NCBI GenBank assembly: GCA_030147945.1
Contig: JASBUL010000098.1
Coordinates: forward strand, 24,632 to 57,634
DNA length: 33,003 nucleotides
Direction: 5' to 3'
Source: Oceanococcus sp.
Lineage (GTDB): Bacteria > Pseudomonadota > Gammaproteobacteria > Nevskiales > Oceanococcaceae
The translations under genes were made by a program, and so were the position numbers. Positions 16,822-25,064 of the stretch are shown here, one piece after another. Under the pieces are notes generated by a model that searched no databases, was not told the origin of the DNA, and worked only from the letters and a program-made list of their open reading frames with translations. The first letter of the stretch is position 1, and each line of letters opens with the position of its first letter.

Positions 16822-16840
16822 GTTCTTGCATCACAAGAAC
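16822..16840 (+). promoter_or_regulatory. Inverted repeat just upstream of the protease ribosome site
   Basis: GTTCTTG (16822-16828) and CAAGAAC (16834-16840) form a perfect 7-bp inverted repeat with loop CATCA. It ends 6 bases before the AGAGGGA ribosome site (16847-16853) of the protease gene, so it could be an operator or a hairpin in the 5' leader. The rest of the 208-base gap holds a CCTGATCAGG palindrome (16783-16792), a direct repeat TCAGGCCAT (16761, 16788) and no gene. Confidence 0.4.
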
Positions 16841-16858
16841 ACCGTCAGAGGGATCAAT

Positions 16859-18172
16859 ATGTCACACCGCTTAACCCACCGTGCGTCACGCATGTTGCGC
16901 AACGGTCTGCTCGTGGGCACCGCATCGCTGGCCTTGAGCGCCTGCGGCGAAAACCCTGCTGCAAGCCGTGCCTCAGCCGAGGTGCTTGTTGAAAGCGCCG
17001 CTGACGCCGAAGCCAAGCCGTATATTGTTCGCATGAACGACCAGCTGGTCGGCCTGCAACGGATTGAGCATGTGGTTGCCTCGACCTTGTCGCTGATCGG
17101 CGCAGAATCTGCGCTTTTCACCTATGACACCGTGTTCAAGGGCTTCGCCGCCAGGCTGACCGACAGGCAGGTTGCCGCACTTGAACGCCTGCCACTGATC
17201 GCGTCGGTCAACCCGGATCAGCTGGTCACCCTGTCCGCCACCCAGACAGCGCCGGTTTACGGACTCGACCGTATCGACGAATACGCGCTGCCCTTGGACG
17301 GTGAATACGCTTACCCGGACAGCGCCGGCGCGGGTGTCCACGTCTATATCCTCGACACCGGCATCAACCCCGACCATCAGGAGTTCAACGGACGCATCGG
17401 CGCAGGACGCAATTTCATCAACGATGGCCCGCTGGGCGTCGATTCCCTGCTGATCCTGACCCTTGATGCGGTCTGGTCCCTGCTCGGTTACCAGCCGGAT
17501 CCCGACAATTGGCAGGACTGCAATGGCCACGGCACACATGTAGCGGGCACTGCGGTCGGCACGCTCTATGGCGTCGCCAAGCAGGCCACAGTGCACCCGG
17601 TTCGTGTACTGGGCTGCGGTGGCAGCGGTTCCTTCGCCGCCATCATCGCGGGTATGGAGTGGGTCGCCGAAAATGCCGAACGCCCGGCTGTGGTCAACAT
17701 GAGCATCGGCGGCGGCAGCAGCGAAGACATCAACGTGGCCACCAACGCCCTGTTTGATGCCGGCATCCTGCCCGTGGTTGCAGCGGGCAACAATGATGCC
17801 GATGCCTGCTCCAGCTCTCCTGCCGCAGCGGTGAAGGCGGTCACAGTCGGCTCCAGTGACAGCAGTGACCGCGAATCCAGCTTCTCCAATCACGGCAGCT
17901 GTGTCGATATCTTTGCACCGGGCAGTGACGTCATTTCGGCCGACTACAGCAACAATACGGGCACCAGCGTGCTCAGCGGCACATCGATGGCCAGCCCGCA
18001 CGTCGCGGGCGCCGCCGCCCTGTTGCTGGGCGAAACGCCATCGCTGTCACCGGGCGACATCACCAGCACCCTGCTCAGCAATGCCACCAGCGGGGCGCTT
18101 GCGCTGAGCCCGACGGATGTCGGCTCCCCCAACCTGCTGCTCAATGTTTACCCGCAAGGGGCCAAGCCCTAG
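16859..18172 (+). CDS. S8 family serine protease (proteinase K-like) with lipoprotein signal
   Basis: 437 residues from the ATG at 16859 (AGAGGGA five bases upstream); the open frame extends upstream but without a signal. The signal ends in lipobox LSAC, Cys29. Residues 53-125 form an inhibitor I9 propeptide (AKPYIVRMN...GFAARLTDRQVAALE). The catalytic domain has Asp166 in YILDTGI, His224 in NGHGTHVAG, the oxyanion Asn311 in VVAAGNN and Ser376 in SGTSMASPHVAG, so all catalytic residues are present. Cys221/Cys253 and Cys317/Cys348 match the two disulfides of aqualysin-type enzymes. The Asp-to-His interval is 58 residues, about 27 longer than in aqualysin, owing to a hydrophobic insert. The protein stops soon after the catalytic domain with no P or PPC domain. 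It probably acts outside the cytoplasm; the substrate is unknown. Confidence 0.93.
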   Translation: MSHRLTHRASRMLRNGLLVGTASLALSACGENPAASRASAEVLVESAADAEAKPYIVRMNDQLVGLQRIEHVVASTLSLIGAESALFTYDTVFKGFAARLTDRQVAALERLPLIASVNPDQLVTLSATQTAPVYGLDRIDEYALPLDGEYAYPDSAGAGVHVYILDTGINPDHQEFNGRIGAGRNFINDGPLGVDSLLILTLDAVWSLLGYQPDPDNWQDCNGHGTHVAGTAVGTLYGVAKQATVHPVRVLGCGGSGSFAAIIAGMEWVAENAERPAVVNMSIGGGSSEDINVATNALFDAGILPVVAAGNNDADACSSSPAAAVKAVTVGSSDSSDRESSFSNHGSCVDIFAPGSDVISADYSNNTGTSVLSGTSMASPHVAGAAALLLGETPSLSPGDITSTLLSNATSGALALSPTDVGSPNLLLNVYPQGAKP

Positions 18173-18222
18173 CATCGCCACCACGTCTCTCCAGCGCCGG
18201 ACCTGGTTCTGGTGCACGACCG

Positions 18223-18253
18223 AAAACGCCGTCCCCGTGATGGCGTTTTTTAT
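18223..18253. terminator. Bidirectional terminator between protease and glycerophosphodiesterase genes
   Basis: AAAACGCC (18223-18230) and GGCGTTTT (18242-18249) pair perfectly and the stem extends inward to 11 bp with one G-U. A T-run follows on the + strand and the A-run on the other side serves the minus strand. It abuts the TAA of the minus-strand gene. Confidence 0.85.
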
Positions 18254-19008
18254 TCCTGCGCAAGCAGGAGTGCCAGCGTGCGTCGCGCCTGCGCCGGACC
18301 ATTGCTGATGATCGCGTCGACCTGCAATTCCAAGGCCACCTTGAGGTGACGCGGGGCATCCACGGTGTAGGCGAACAGATGCCGACAAGCCGCGTGCACG
18401 CGTGCCACGTCCGCCACGTCAAAGCGGCGGATATCCACGCAGACCGCATGCAGGGCATCAAGCACCTCCTGCGACATGCGGTCCAGATCATGCGGATGCT
18501 CCAGGTTGTGCACGCAGCGCAAATGGGCATGGCTGCGTAACACCTCCAGCAGCACCGCCTCGGAAAAACTCAGCACATAGATGCGATGCAGGTGCTGGTG
18601 GGCACTGACGCGGTCGGCCACGCGGCGAGCCAGACGGGTGGCCCACTCGGGCTTTTTCAGCGCCCCCACCGGTTTGATCTCCAGATACAGATCGGTCACC
18701 TCGCCATAGCGCTCCAGCACCTCGTCGAGATCAAGAATGCGGGTGCCGGCGAACTCGTCGGAAAACCAGCCGCCAACATCCAGCGCACGCAGTTCCTCAC
18801 GGGTGTACTGAGCAATGCGCCGGTGCTTCATGCCGAGCATGGACAGGGTCTTGTCGTGGAACACCACGACCTGCTCGTCACGGGTCAGCTGCAGATCCAG
18901 CTCCAGGCCTTCGGCGCCCTCTTGCAAAGCCAGATCAAAGGCCGGTGCGGTATTTTCCGGTCGCGCCCACGAAGCGCCGCGGTGTCCAATGATGCGGGGA
19001 GTTTTCAT
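18250..19008 (-). CDS. Glycerophosphodiester phosphodiesterase
   Basis: 252 residues from the ATG at 19008; a TTG at 19029 would add seven residues with no family match. This is a cytoplasmic (UgpQ-type) GDPD because no signal peptide is present. It hydrolyses glycerophosphodiesters to sn-glycerol 3-phosphate and an alcohol. The TIM-barrel motifs are intact: GHRGASWARPENT with His9 and Arg10, LELDLQLTRD with Glu36 and Asp38, FHD with His51, and LYLEIKP for the later metal ligand. The C-terminus has the usual VDAIISNGP strand, where GP replaces the common TD-P motif. It is convergent with the protease gene and divergent from the CoA-transferase gene 53 bases away. Confidence 0.93.
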   Translation of the reverse strand: MKTPRIIGHRGASWARPENTAPAFDLALQEGAEGLELDLQLTRDEQVVVFHDKTLSMLGMKHRRIAQYTREELRALDVGGWFSDEFAGTRILDLDEVLERYGEVTDLYLEIKPVGALKKPEWATRLARRVADRVSAHQHLHRIYVLSFSEAVLLEVLRSHAHLRCVHNLEHPHDLDRMSQEVLDALHAVCVDIRRFDVADVARVHAACRHLFAYTVDAPRHLKVALELQVDAIISNGPAQARRTLALLLAQE

Positions 19009-19061
19009 CAAGCAATCGCTGGGTGACAATCTCGACCTACTCTACGCTAAGCCCGCCAAGA

Positions 19062-20261
19062 ATGGATGCCCAGAATCTGCCGCTCAGCGGTATTCGCGTG
19101 ATCGAAGTGGGCCAGTTGCTGGCCGGCCCTTTTGCCGGTGCCATGCTGGCCTATTACGGCGCCGAGGTGATCAAGATCGAACCGCCAGGTGGTGACCCGA
19201 TCCGGCGCTGGCGCACCCTCAAGAACGGCACTTCATTGTGGTGGGCGTCTCTCGGGCGCAACAAGAAATCGCTGGGGCTGGACCTGAAACAAGCCGAAGG
19301 CCGGGCTTTGCTGCGTGAACTGAGCCGCGATGCCGACGTGCTGATCGAAAATTTCCGTCCCGGCGTGATGGAGGAATGGGGGCTTGGGCCTGACACACTG
19401 CTTGGCGACAATCCGGACCTGATCTACAGCCGGGTGTCCGGATACGGGCAGAGCGGGCCGTATGCCCACAAGCCCGGCTTCGCCTCGGTGTGCGAGGCAT
19501 TCAGTGGCTTCCGCTATCTCAATGGCTTCCCCGAGCAAGCCCCGGTGCGGCCCAATCTGTCGATTGGCGACACCATATCGGCCATGCACGCGGTGATAGG
19601 GATACTGCTCAGCCTGACCGGGCGCCTGCGTGGCCGAACCACGGGCCAGGTGGTTGATGTGGCCCTTTACGAATCGATGTTCAATCTGCTCGAAGCGGTG
19701 GTTCCGGAATACAGCGGCGCGGGCCAGATCCGCCAGCCTGCGGGCACCACCGTGACCGGCATCGTACCGACCAACACCTACCGCTGCAGCGACGGCAAGT
19801 TCGTGGTCATCGGCGGCAACGGCGACTCGATCTACCGCCGCCTGATGGAGGCGATCGGGCGTCAGGACCTGGCGCATGACCCGGCTCTGGCCGATAACGC
19901 CGGCCGCGTTGAACACGAGACAACCATCGACGGTGCAATCAGCGCATGGTGCGCCAGCAATACGGCGTCTGCGGTCATCCAATGTCTGGAGACAGCCCGC
20001 GTGCCGGTCGGTCCGATCTACAACGTGGCCGACATGATGGCCGACCCGCACTATCAGGCGCGCGGTCTGTTCGAAAGCGTGGATGTGGACGGCGACACCG
20101 TGCAGATCCCGGCGATCCTGCCACGCCTGGAATCCAGCCCCGGGCGTACGCAGTGGCCCGGCCCGGCGCTGGGTGCACACAGCGATGAGGTGCTGACCAG
20201 CGTACTGGGCAAGGATTCCCGGCAGATCGCGGCCTTGCGGGCCAGCGGTGTGGTGTTTTAG
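19062..20261 (+). CDS. CaiB/BaiF (class III) CoA-transferase
   Basis: 399 residues from the ATG at 19062; a GTG at 19023 is possible but the family starts near LPLSGIRVIEVGQLLAGPF. This class moves CoA between carboxylic acids through an aspartyl-CoA anhydride. The nucleophile is Asp170 in LSIGDTISAMHAV, at the position of Asp169 in formyl-CoA transferase. Other hallmarks are GAEVIKIEPPGGDPIR (33-48), LIENFRPGVMEEWGLG (94-109) and SGYGQSGPY (126-134). The length is usual. The substrate cannot be assigned; family members act on formyl, carnitine, succinyl or bile-acid CoA esters. No acyl-CoA dehydrogenase or hydratase is adjacent to narrow this down. Confidence 0.92.
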   Translation: MDAQNLPLSGIRVIEVGQLLAGPFAGAMLAYYGAEVIKIEPPGGDPIRRWRTLKNGTSLWWASLGRNKKSLGLDLKQAEGRALLRELSRDADVLIENFRPGVMEEWGLGPDTLLGDNPDLIYSRVSGYGQSGPYAHKPGFASVCEAFSGFRYLNGFPEQAPVRPNLSIGDTISAMHAVIGILLSLTGRLRGRTTGQVVDVALYESMFNLLEAVVPEYSGAGQIRQPAGTTVTGIVPTNTYRCSDGKFVVIGGNGDSIYRRLMEAIGRQDLAHDPALADNAGRVEHETTIDGAISAWCASNTASAVIQCLETARVPVGPIYNVADMMADPHYQARGLFESVDVDGDTVQIPAILPRLESSPGRTQWPGPALGAHSDEVLTSVLGKDSRQIAALRASGVVF

Positions 20262-20290
20262 GCCCGGTTCACCAGCACATAGCGCACGCC

Positions 20291-21172
20291 TCAGAAGCGA
20301 TAAAACACGCTCAATGCGGTCTGCGTGCGCTGGTATTCCCCCGCGTACACGTAAGCGCTACCCGCGCCGGGCGCGGCCGGATACTTGGCTGCATCGTTGC
20401 TGATCCGGGTGGCCCGCAGGCTCAGGCTCAGCGCCATGCTCGGCTGCCAGGACACACCCAGACTGGTGATCTGGCCATCGCTGTCCACACGATAGCTCTT
20501 GAAGCCGTCAAAGGCGTCGTCCATGCCGTAGCTCAGACCACTGCCATCAAAACGCCCATCATCTGGCGCGATGCTGACCGTCAGATCGCCCTGACGCCAG
20601 TCATGCTGCACAAACGCACGCAGCTGGCGCGTCGGTGACCATTGCACGGCCGCACCGTAGGTCAGCTGGTCGCCTTCGTAGTAGGCATAACGCGCATTGC
20701 GCTGCTGCCAACCGGCCTGCAGCTGGGCAGTGATTTGGGTGGTCAGGCGCTGACCCAGAATCAGGTCGGCCTGAATGAACTCGCCATCACGCGCGCGGCT
20801 GCGGTAATCGCGCCAACCCAGCTGCGAAATAAGAGTCAGGCTGGGTGCCAGCAAGCCCGAGCCCAGAGAGGTCCAGGCACTGGCCTGGGCTGAAAGCCCC
20901 AACCAGGACAGCTCGCTGACCTCATCAAGCTGATGCCACTGCGCGCTCAGGCCGGTATCCAGGCCAGCGCGGCTGGCCTGCCATGGGCTCCACATCTGCT
21001 GCGCCCGCAGCGTGTAGCTCAATGAATCGACCTGTTCGGCATCATCCGGGGCGTTGTTGAGATTGTCATCCTGCCCCACCGCCAGCTCCACGCTGAAGGC
21101 CACTGCCGTGCCACTGAACAGCAGTGCACTCAAGCCAAAAATCAGGACCTGCTTCACATTGCATGGGCGCAT
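20291..21172 (-). CDS. Putative outer-membrane beta-barrel protein
   Basis: 293 residues. A signal peptide spans 1-25 with cleavage after AVA. The mature protein opens with FSVELAVGQDDNLNNAPDD and continues as alternating hydrophobic and polar residues with Trp/Tyr girdles (AGLDTGLSAQWHQLDEVSEL, QITAQLQAGWQQRNARYAYYEGD, LRAFVQHDWRQGDLTVSIAPDD). It ends in SVFYRF, with the terminal Phe typical of substrates of the Bam machinery. I infer 12-14 strands. No named family is recognised; the N-terminal DDN.N segment is seen in several uncharacterised barrels. The ribosome site GAGGA lies 9 bases before the ATG. It is divergent from a FecR-domain gene 50 bases away, which suggests shared regulation. 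Confidence 0.75.
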   Translation of the reverse strand: MRPCNVKQVLIFGLSALLFSGTAVAFSVELAVGQDDNLNNAPDDAEQVDSLSYTLRAQQMWSPWQASRAGLDTGLSAQWHQLDEVSELSWLGLSAQASAWTSLGSGLLAPSLTLISQLGWRDYRSRARDGEFIQADLILGQRLTTQITAQLQAGWQQRNARYAYYEGDQLTYGAAVQWSPTRQLRAFVQHDWRQGDLTVSIAPDDGRFDGSGLSYGMDDAFDGFKSYRVDSDGQITSLGVSWQPSMALSLSLRATRISNDAAKYPAAPGAGSAYVYAGEYQRTQTALSVFYRF

Positions 21173-21199
21173 TTTGATTTATCCTCAGCCGCAGCCTTG

Positions 21200-21207
21200 A
21201 GTATAAA
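21200..21207. promoter_or_regulatory. Overlapping divergent -10 elements between barrel and FecR genes
   Basis: TATAAA (21202-21207) on the + strand and TATACT (21205 to 21200) on the minus strand share four bases, each matching five of six -10 positions. The -35 regions are poor (TTATCC at 21179-21184 for the + strand). If both are used, the two genes compete for polymerase at one spot. Confidence 0.35.
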
Positions 21208-21222
21208 CAGCAGGACTCACGC

Positions 21223-21951
21223 ATGCCCCAGGATCATGCCCACAACGTCGCCGCACGCCGACGTTTCCTCATGCAGGCCCTTTCCTCGGGGGCGTTGATC
21301 GGCGGTGCTGGCTGGACCGCAGCCGCACAGGCTGGCTGGTTCGGCTCGCGCCCGCGCAAGCTGCCCGAAGGGCGCTCCATCCATGAATTGCGAGGCCGGG
21401 TGCTGATCAACGGCAAAGCTGCAACACGCGATCAATTGATTCAAGGCAACGATCGCATCGAAGTCGGCCCCGGTGGTCAGCTGATCTACGGGGTGGGCGC
21501 AAATGCCTTCATCGTGCGCGAACGCTCCATCCTGGAGATGAGTGGCAAGGATCTGTTCGTCAATGCGATGCAACTGGTCAGCGGTGCAGTGCTGGGTGTG
21601 TTCGGCAAACGCAAAACCGAACTGCCCATCCACACGGCGACCGCGACCATCGGTATTCGCGGCACCGCGCTGTACACCGAATCACACCCCGACCGCAGCT
21701 ACGCCTGCACCTGCTACGGGCATACCGTGCTGCAGGCGCGGCAAGCCGATCAGCGTGAAGACATCCGCTCGACCCATCATGACGCCCCGCGCTGGATACT
21801 CTCGGCACCGCAAGATGGCAGCGCCATCGTGCCCGCCCCGATGATCAATCACGACGACATGGAGCTGATGCTGCTGGAAGCCCTGTGTGGCCGCGAAGTG
21901 CCTTTCGCCACGCCGGTGGAACCGGTTGGCGGGGCCACCCGCGGCTACTGA
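21223..21951 (+). CDS. FecR-domain protein with a Tat signal
   Basis: 242 residues. A twin-arginine signal RRRFLMQALSSGALIGG begins at residue 12, with cleavage near AAAQA (37), so the protein is probably exported folded. Residues about 55-170 form a FecR-like domain: ELRGRVLINGKAATRDQLIQ, then GNDRIEVGPGGQLIYGVG and IVRERSILEM, ending in ATATIGIRGTALYTE and HTVLQARQ, which is the closing strand of FecR domains. A YACTCYGH motif adds a Cys pair. No membrane helix follows, so unlike classical FecR this is a periplasmic domain only, not an anti-sigma factor. CAGGA lies about 8 bases before the ATG. The last 7 bases overlap the end of the RND pump gene on the other strand. Confidence 0.75.
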   Translation: MPQDHAHNVAARRRFLMQALSSGALIGGAGWTAAAQAGWFGSRPRKLPEGRSIHELRGRVLINGKAATRDQLIQGNDRIEVGPGGQLIYGVGANAFIVRERSILEMSGKDLFVNAMQLVSGAVLGVFGKRKTELPIHTATATIGIRGTALYTESHPDRSYACTCYGHTVLQARQADQREDIRSTHHDAPRWILSAPQDGSAIVPAPMINHDDMELMLLEALCGREVPFATPVEPVGGATRGY

Positions 21952-24900
21952 TCCAGCCCGCCGCTGGACGCGGCCTCGGCCTGCAGACGCTGAGCGGTGG
22001 CTTGCGGTGAAGCGGTGTGGCGTGCCAGCAGGGCGTAAGCCACCGGCACCACAAACAGGGTGAACAAGGTCGCCGACAGGACCCCGAAGAACACCACCAC
22101 GCCCATGGCAAAACGGGTTTCCGCGCCGGCCCCGGATGACAGAATCAGCGGCAACGCCCCGGCACCGGTGGTGATGCCGGTCATCACGATAGGCCGGAAA
22201 CGCACGCGCGCCGCTTCGGCCAGGGCGCGTTCGAAACGTTCGCCCTGATCACGCAACTGGTTGGCGAATTCGACGATCAAGATGCCGTTCTTGGCTGCCA
22301 GCCCCACCAGCATGACCAGGGCAATCTGGCTGTAGATGTTCAGGGTCGAACCGGTCACCCACAAACCGAACAACGCCCCGGCGATGGCCAGAGGCACGGT
22401 CAGCATGATCACCAGCGGATGCATCCAGCTTTCGAATTGGGCGGCCAGCACCAGAAACACCACCACCAGTCCGAGCAGGAACACGAACATCAGTGATGAA
22501 CTGGACTCGCGAATGTCCTGCGATTGCCCTTTGAAATCGATGGCCACTTCCGGCGGCAGCTCGCTGCGCACCTTGGCGACCAGGTAATCCAGAGCCTCGC
22601 CCAGGCTCAGACCATCCGCCAGATCCGCCGACAGAGTCACAGCACGCACCCGGTTGTAGCGGTTGAGCGCGTTGGCGCCAGCGGTTTCCTTGATCGTGAC
22701 CAGGCTCGACAGCGGCACCAGCGGTGCATCCGCGGAGCCCATGGCGCGCACATAGATACTGCCGATGTCGGTCGGCGTGGTCTGGGCTGAACGCTCGCCT
22801 TCGAGAATCACGTCGTACTCTTCACCGCCCTCGATATAGGTGGTCACCCGGCGCGAACCCAGCATGGTCTGCAAGGTGGCACCGATGTCGGCCACCGAGA
22901 CACCCAGATCAGCGGCGCGGTTGTGATCGATCTCGATCTGCAACTGGGGCTGGGTTTCTTCGTAGTCGATGTCGAGTTCACGCAGGCCGGGGTTGTCGTC
23001 CTCAATCGCGGCGATCAGCTGCTCAGCCCAGCGCGCCAGCTGCGCGTATTCGGCCCCACCGAGCACAAACTGCACCGGCTGCTCGATGCCACGCCCGAAG
23101 CCCTGGCGCATCACCGGAAACGCGCGCACACCGGGCAGATCGGCGAGGCGCTGGCGGATATCGTCCATGATGGCCCAGGCACTGCGACGTTGTGACCAAT
23201 CCGACAGCACATGAATCACAAAGCCGTCGTTGAAACGCTGAACCGAAAAGCTGCGTGGCGCTCGCACCAGCAGTCGCGACACCTCGCCAGCCTCGACCAG
23301 CGGCATCAGGCGTGATTCGACTTCCAGCATGTAGTCCTGCATGTAATCGTAGGTCGCACCCTCCGGACCATTGACCAGCAGGAAGAAAGCCCCGCGGTCT
23401 TCCTTGGGTGCGTATTCGCTGGGCAGCGCCTTGAGCAGCAAGGCGATCGATCCGACCAGTAGGGCAAACAGCGCAACCACCCACAAGGGCCGCCGAATCG
23501 AAGCGGCAATGAAACGCCCGTAGTGCGTGGTCAAGCGCTCGAAACCATTGTCGATCCAGGCCACCAGCCTGGGCGGCGCCTCTTCGCGCGAGCGCAACAA
23601 CTTGGAGGCCAGCATCGGCGACAAGGTCAGCGCCACGATGGTGGAGAAAAACACCGCGCCCGCCATGGTCAGGGCAAACTCGGAAAACAGCCGTCCGGTG
23701 TCGCCTTCCAGAAACGAAATCGGCACGAACACCGCGACCAGCACCACCGATGTGGCCACCACCGCAAAACCGACCTGACGCGCACCGCGATAGGCCGCCA
23801 CCAGCGGGGTTTCGCCCTCGCTGACCCGGCGGTGGATGTTTTCCAGCATGACGATGGAATCGTCCACCACCAGGCCGACCGCCAGTACCATCGCCAGCAA
23901 GGTCAGCAAATTGACCGAAAAGCCCAGCGCGTACAGCGCGATGAATGTGGCAACCAGCGACACCGGCACGGTCAGGGCCGGCACCAGCATGGCTCGGATG
24001 CTGCCCAGGAACACATAGATCACGAACACCACCAGCACGATGGCCACGGCCAGGGTCTTCCACACCTCGCTGATCGCGGCCGCAATGAACACGCCGGTGT
24101 CATAGCTCTGGTGAATGATCATGCCCTCGGGCAGGGTCGGCTGCAGACGATCTTTGAGCGCTTTGGCTGCGGCGGTAACCTGCAGGGTATTGGCCTTGGA
24201 CTGCTTGATGATGCCCAACCCGACCATGGGCACGGAATTGCCGCGGAACATGGTGCGCGACTCCACCGCACCCTTCTCGATACGGGCGATCTCGCCCAGA
24301 CGCACGCGATAGCCGTTGTTGCCCTGGCCGACCACCAGCTGCTGAAAGTCCTCCGGGCTGCGGTAGCTGCGCTCGATCCGCGCGGTGAACATGCGTTGAT
24401 CGGATTCCAGCTGGCCCGCCGGCAGTTCGATGTTTTCCTCGCGCAGGGCCTGCTCGACATCGGCCACGGTGATCTGACGTGCGGCCATGGCTTCACGGTC
24501 CAGCCAGATACGGATCGCGTACTCCAGACTGCCACCAACGCGCACCCGCGCCACGCCCGGCAGAATCGAAAAGCGATCCTGCAGATAGCGTTCGGCGTAG
24601 TCGGTCAGCTCCAGCGTGTTCATGCGGTCGCTGGTCAGATTCAGCCACATGATCACATCGGCATCGCTGTCCTGCTTTTCCACCTCGGGCGGATCGGCTT
24701 CTTCGGGCAGGTTATTGAGCACCCCGGACACCCGATCACGCACATCGTTGGCGGCGCCGTCGATGTCGCGGTTGCTGCCGAACTCGATGACGATATCGGA
24801 ACGCCCGTCCTGGCTCGACGAGCTGATGTGCTTGATACCTTCGATACCGGAAATGCGATCTTCGATCTGCTGAGTGATCTGCTGCTCGACCACCGAGGCC

Positions 24901-25064
24901 GAAGCGCCCGGATAATTGGTCGAAATCGACACGATCGGCGGGTCAATATCAGGGTATTCACGCAGCGACAGGCGGTCGTAGCTGACCAGCCCGAAAGCGA
25001 CCAGCAACAGGCTGATGACGCTGGCGACGACCGGGCGGCGAACCGCCAGATCCGACAGGGTCAC
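21945..25064 (-). CDS. RND efflux transporter permease (HAE1/AcrB-like)
   Basis: 1039 residues, the usual size, with a GTG start overlapping the adaptor stop by four bases. It is the inner-membrane proton-driven pump of a tripartite system. The order is a short N-terminal helix (LAVRRPVVASVISLLLVAFG), a large periplasmic porter/docking loop, helices 2-6, an amphipathic segment, helix 7, a second loop and helices 8-12. Helix 4 contains AVGLVVDDSIVMLENIHRR with Asp401 and Asp402, equal to the AcrB proton-relay pair. The conserved Lys of helix 10 is in GLAAKNGILIVEFANQ. The N-terminal DPPIVSISTNYPGASASVVE motif is typical of the MexK/MdtB-type branch, but substrates cannot be told from this. No outer-membrane factor gene or TetR regulator is adjacent. 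Confidence 0.95.
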   Translation of the reverse strand: MTLSDLAVRRPVVASVISLLLVAFGLVSYDRLSLREYPDIDPPIVSISTNYPGASASVVEQQITQQIEDRISGIEGIKHISSSSQDGRSDIVIEFGSNRDIDGAANDVRDRVSGVLNNLPEEADPPEVEKQDSDADVIMWLNLTSDRMNTLELTDYAERYLQDRFSILPGVARVRVGGSLEYAIRIWLDREAMAARQITVADVEQALREENIELPAGQLESDQRMFTARIERSYRSPEDFQQLVVGQGNNGYRVRLGEIARIEKGAVESRTMFRGNSVPMVGLGIIKQSKANTLQVTAAAKALKDRLQPTLPEGMIIHQSYDTGVFIAAAISEVWKTLAVAIVLVVFVIYVFLGSIRAMLVPALTVPVSLVATFIALYALGFSVNLLTLLAMVLAVGLVVDDSIVMLENIHRRVSEGETPLVAAYRGARQVGFAVVATSVVLVAVFVPISFLEGDTGRLFSEFALTMAGAVFFSTIVALTLSPMLASKLLRSREEAPPRLVAWIDNGFERLTTHYGRFIAASIRRPLWVVALFALLVGSIALLLKALPSEYAPKEDRGAFFLLVNGPEGATYDYMQDYMLEVESRLMPLVEAGEVSRLLVRAPRSFSVQRFNDGFVIHVLSDWSQRRSAWAIMDDIRQRLADLPGVRAFPVMRQGFGRGIEQPVQFVLGGAEYAQLARWAEQLIAAIEDDNPGLRELDIDYEETQPQLQIEIDHNRAADLGVSVADIGATLQTMLGSRRVTTYIEGGEEYDVILEGERSAQTTPTDIGSIYVRAMGSADAPLVPLSSLVTIKETAGANALNRYNRVRAVTLSADLADGLSLGEALDYLVAKVRSELPPEVAIDFKGQSQDIRESSSSLMFVFLLGLVVVFLVLAAQFESWMHPLVIMLTVPLAIAGALFGLWVTGSTLNIYSQIALVMLVGLAAKNGILIVEFANQLRDQGERFERALAEAARVRFRPIVMTGITTGAGALPLILSSGAGAETRFAMGVVVFFGVLSATLFTLFVVPVAYALLARHTASPQATAQRLQAEAASSGGLDQ

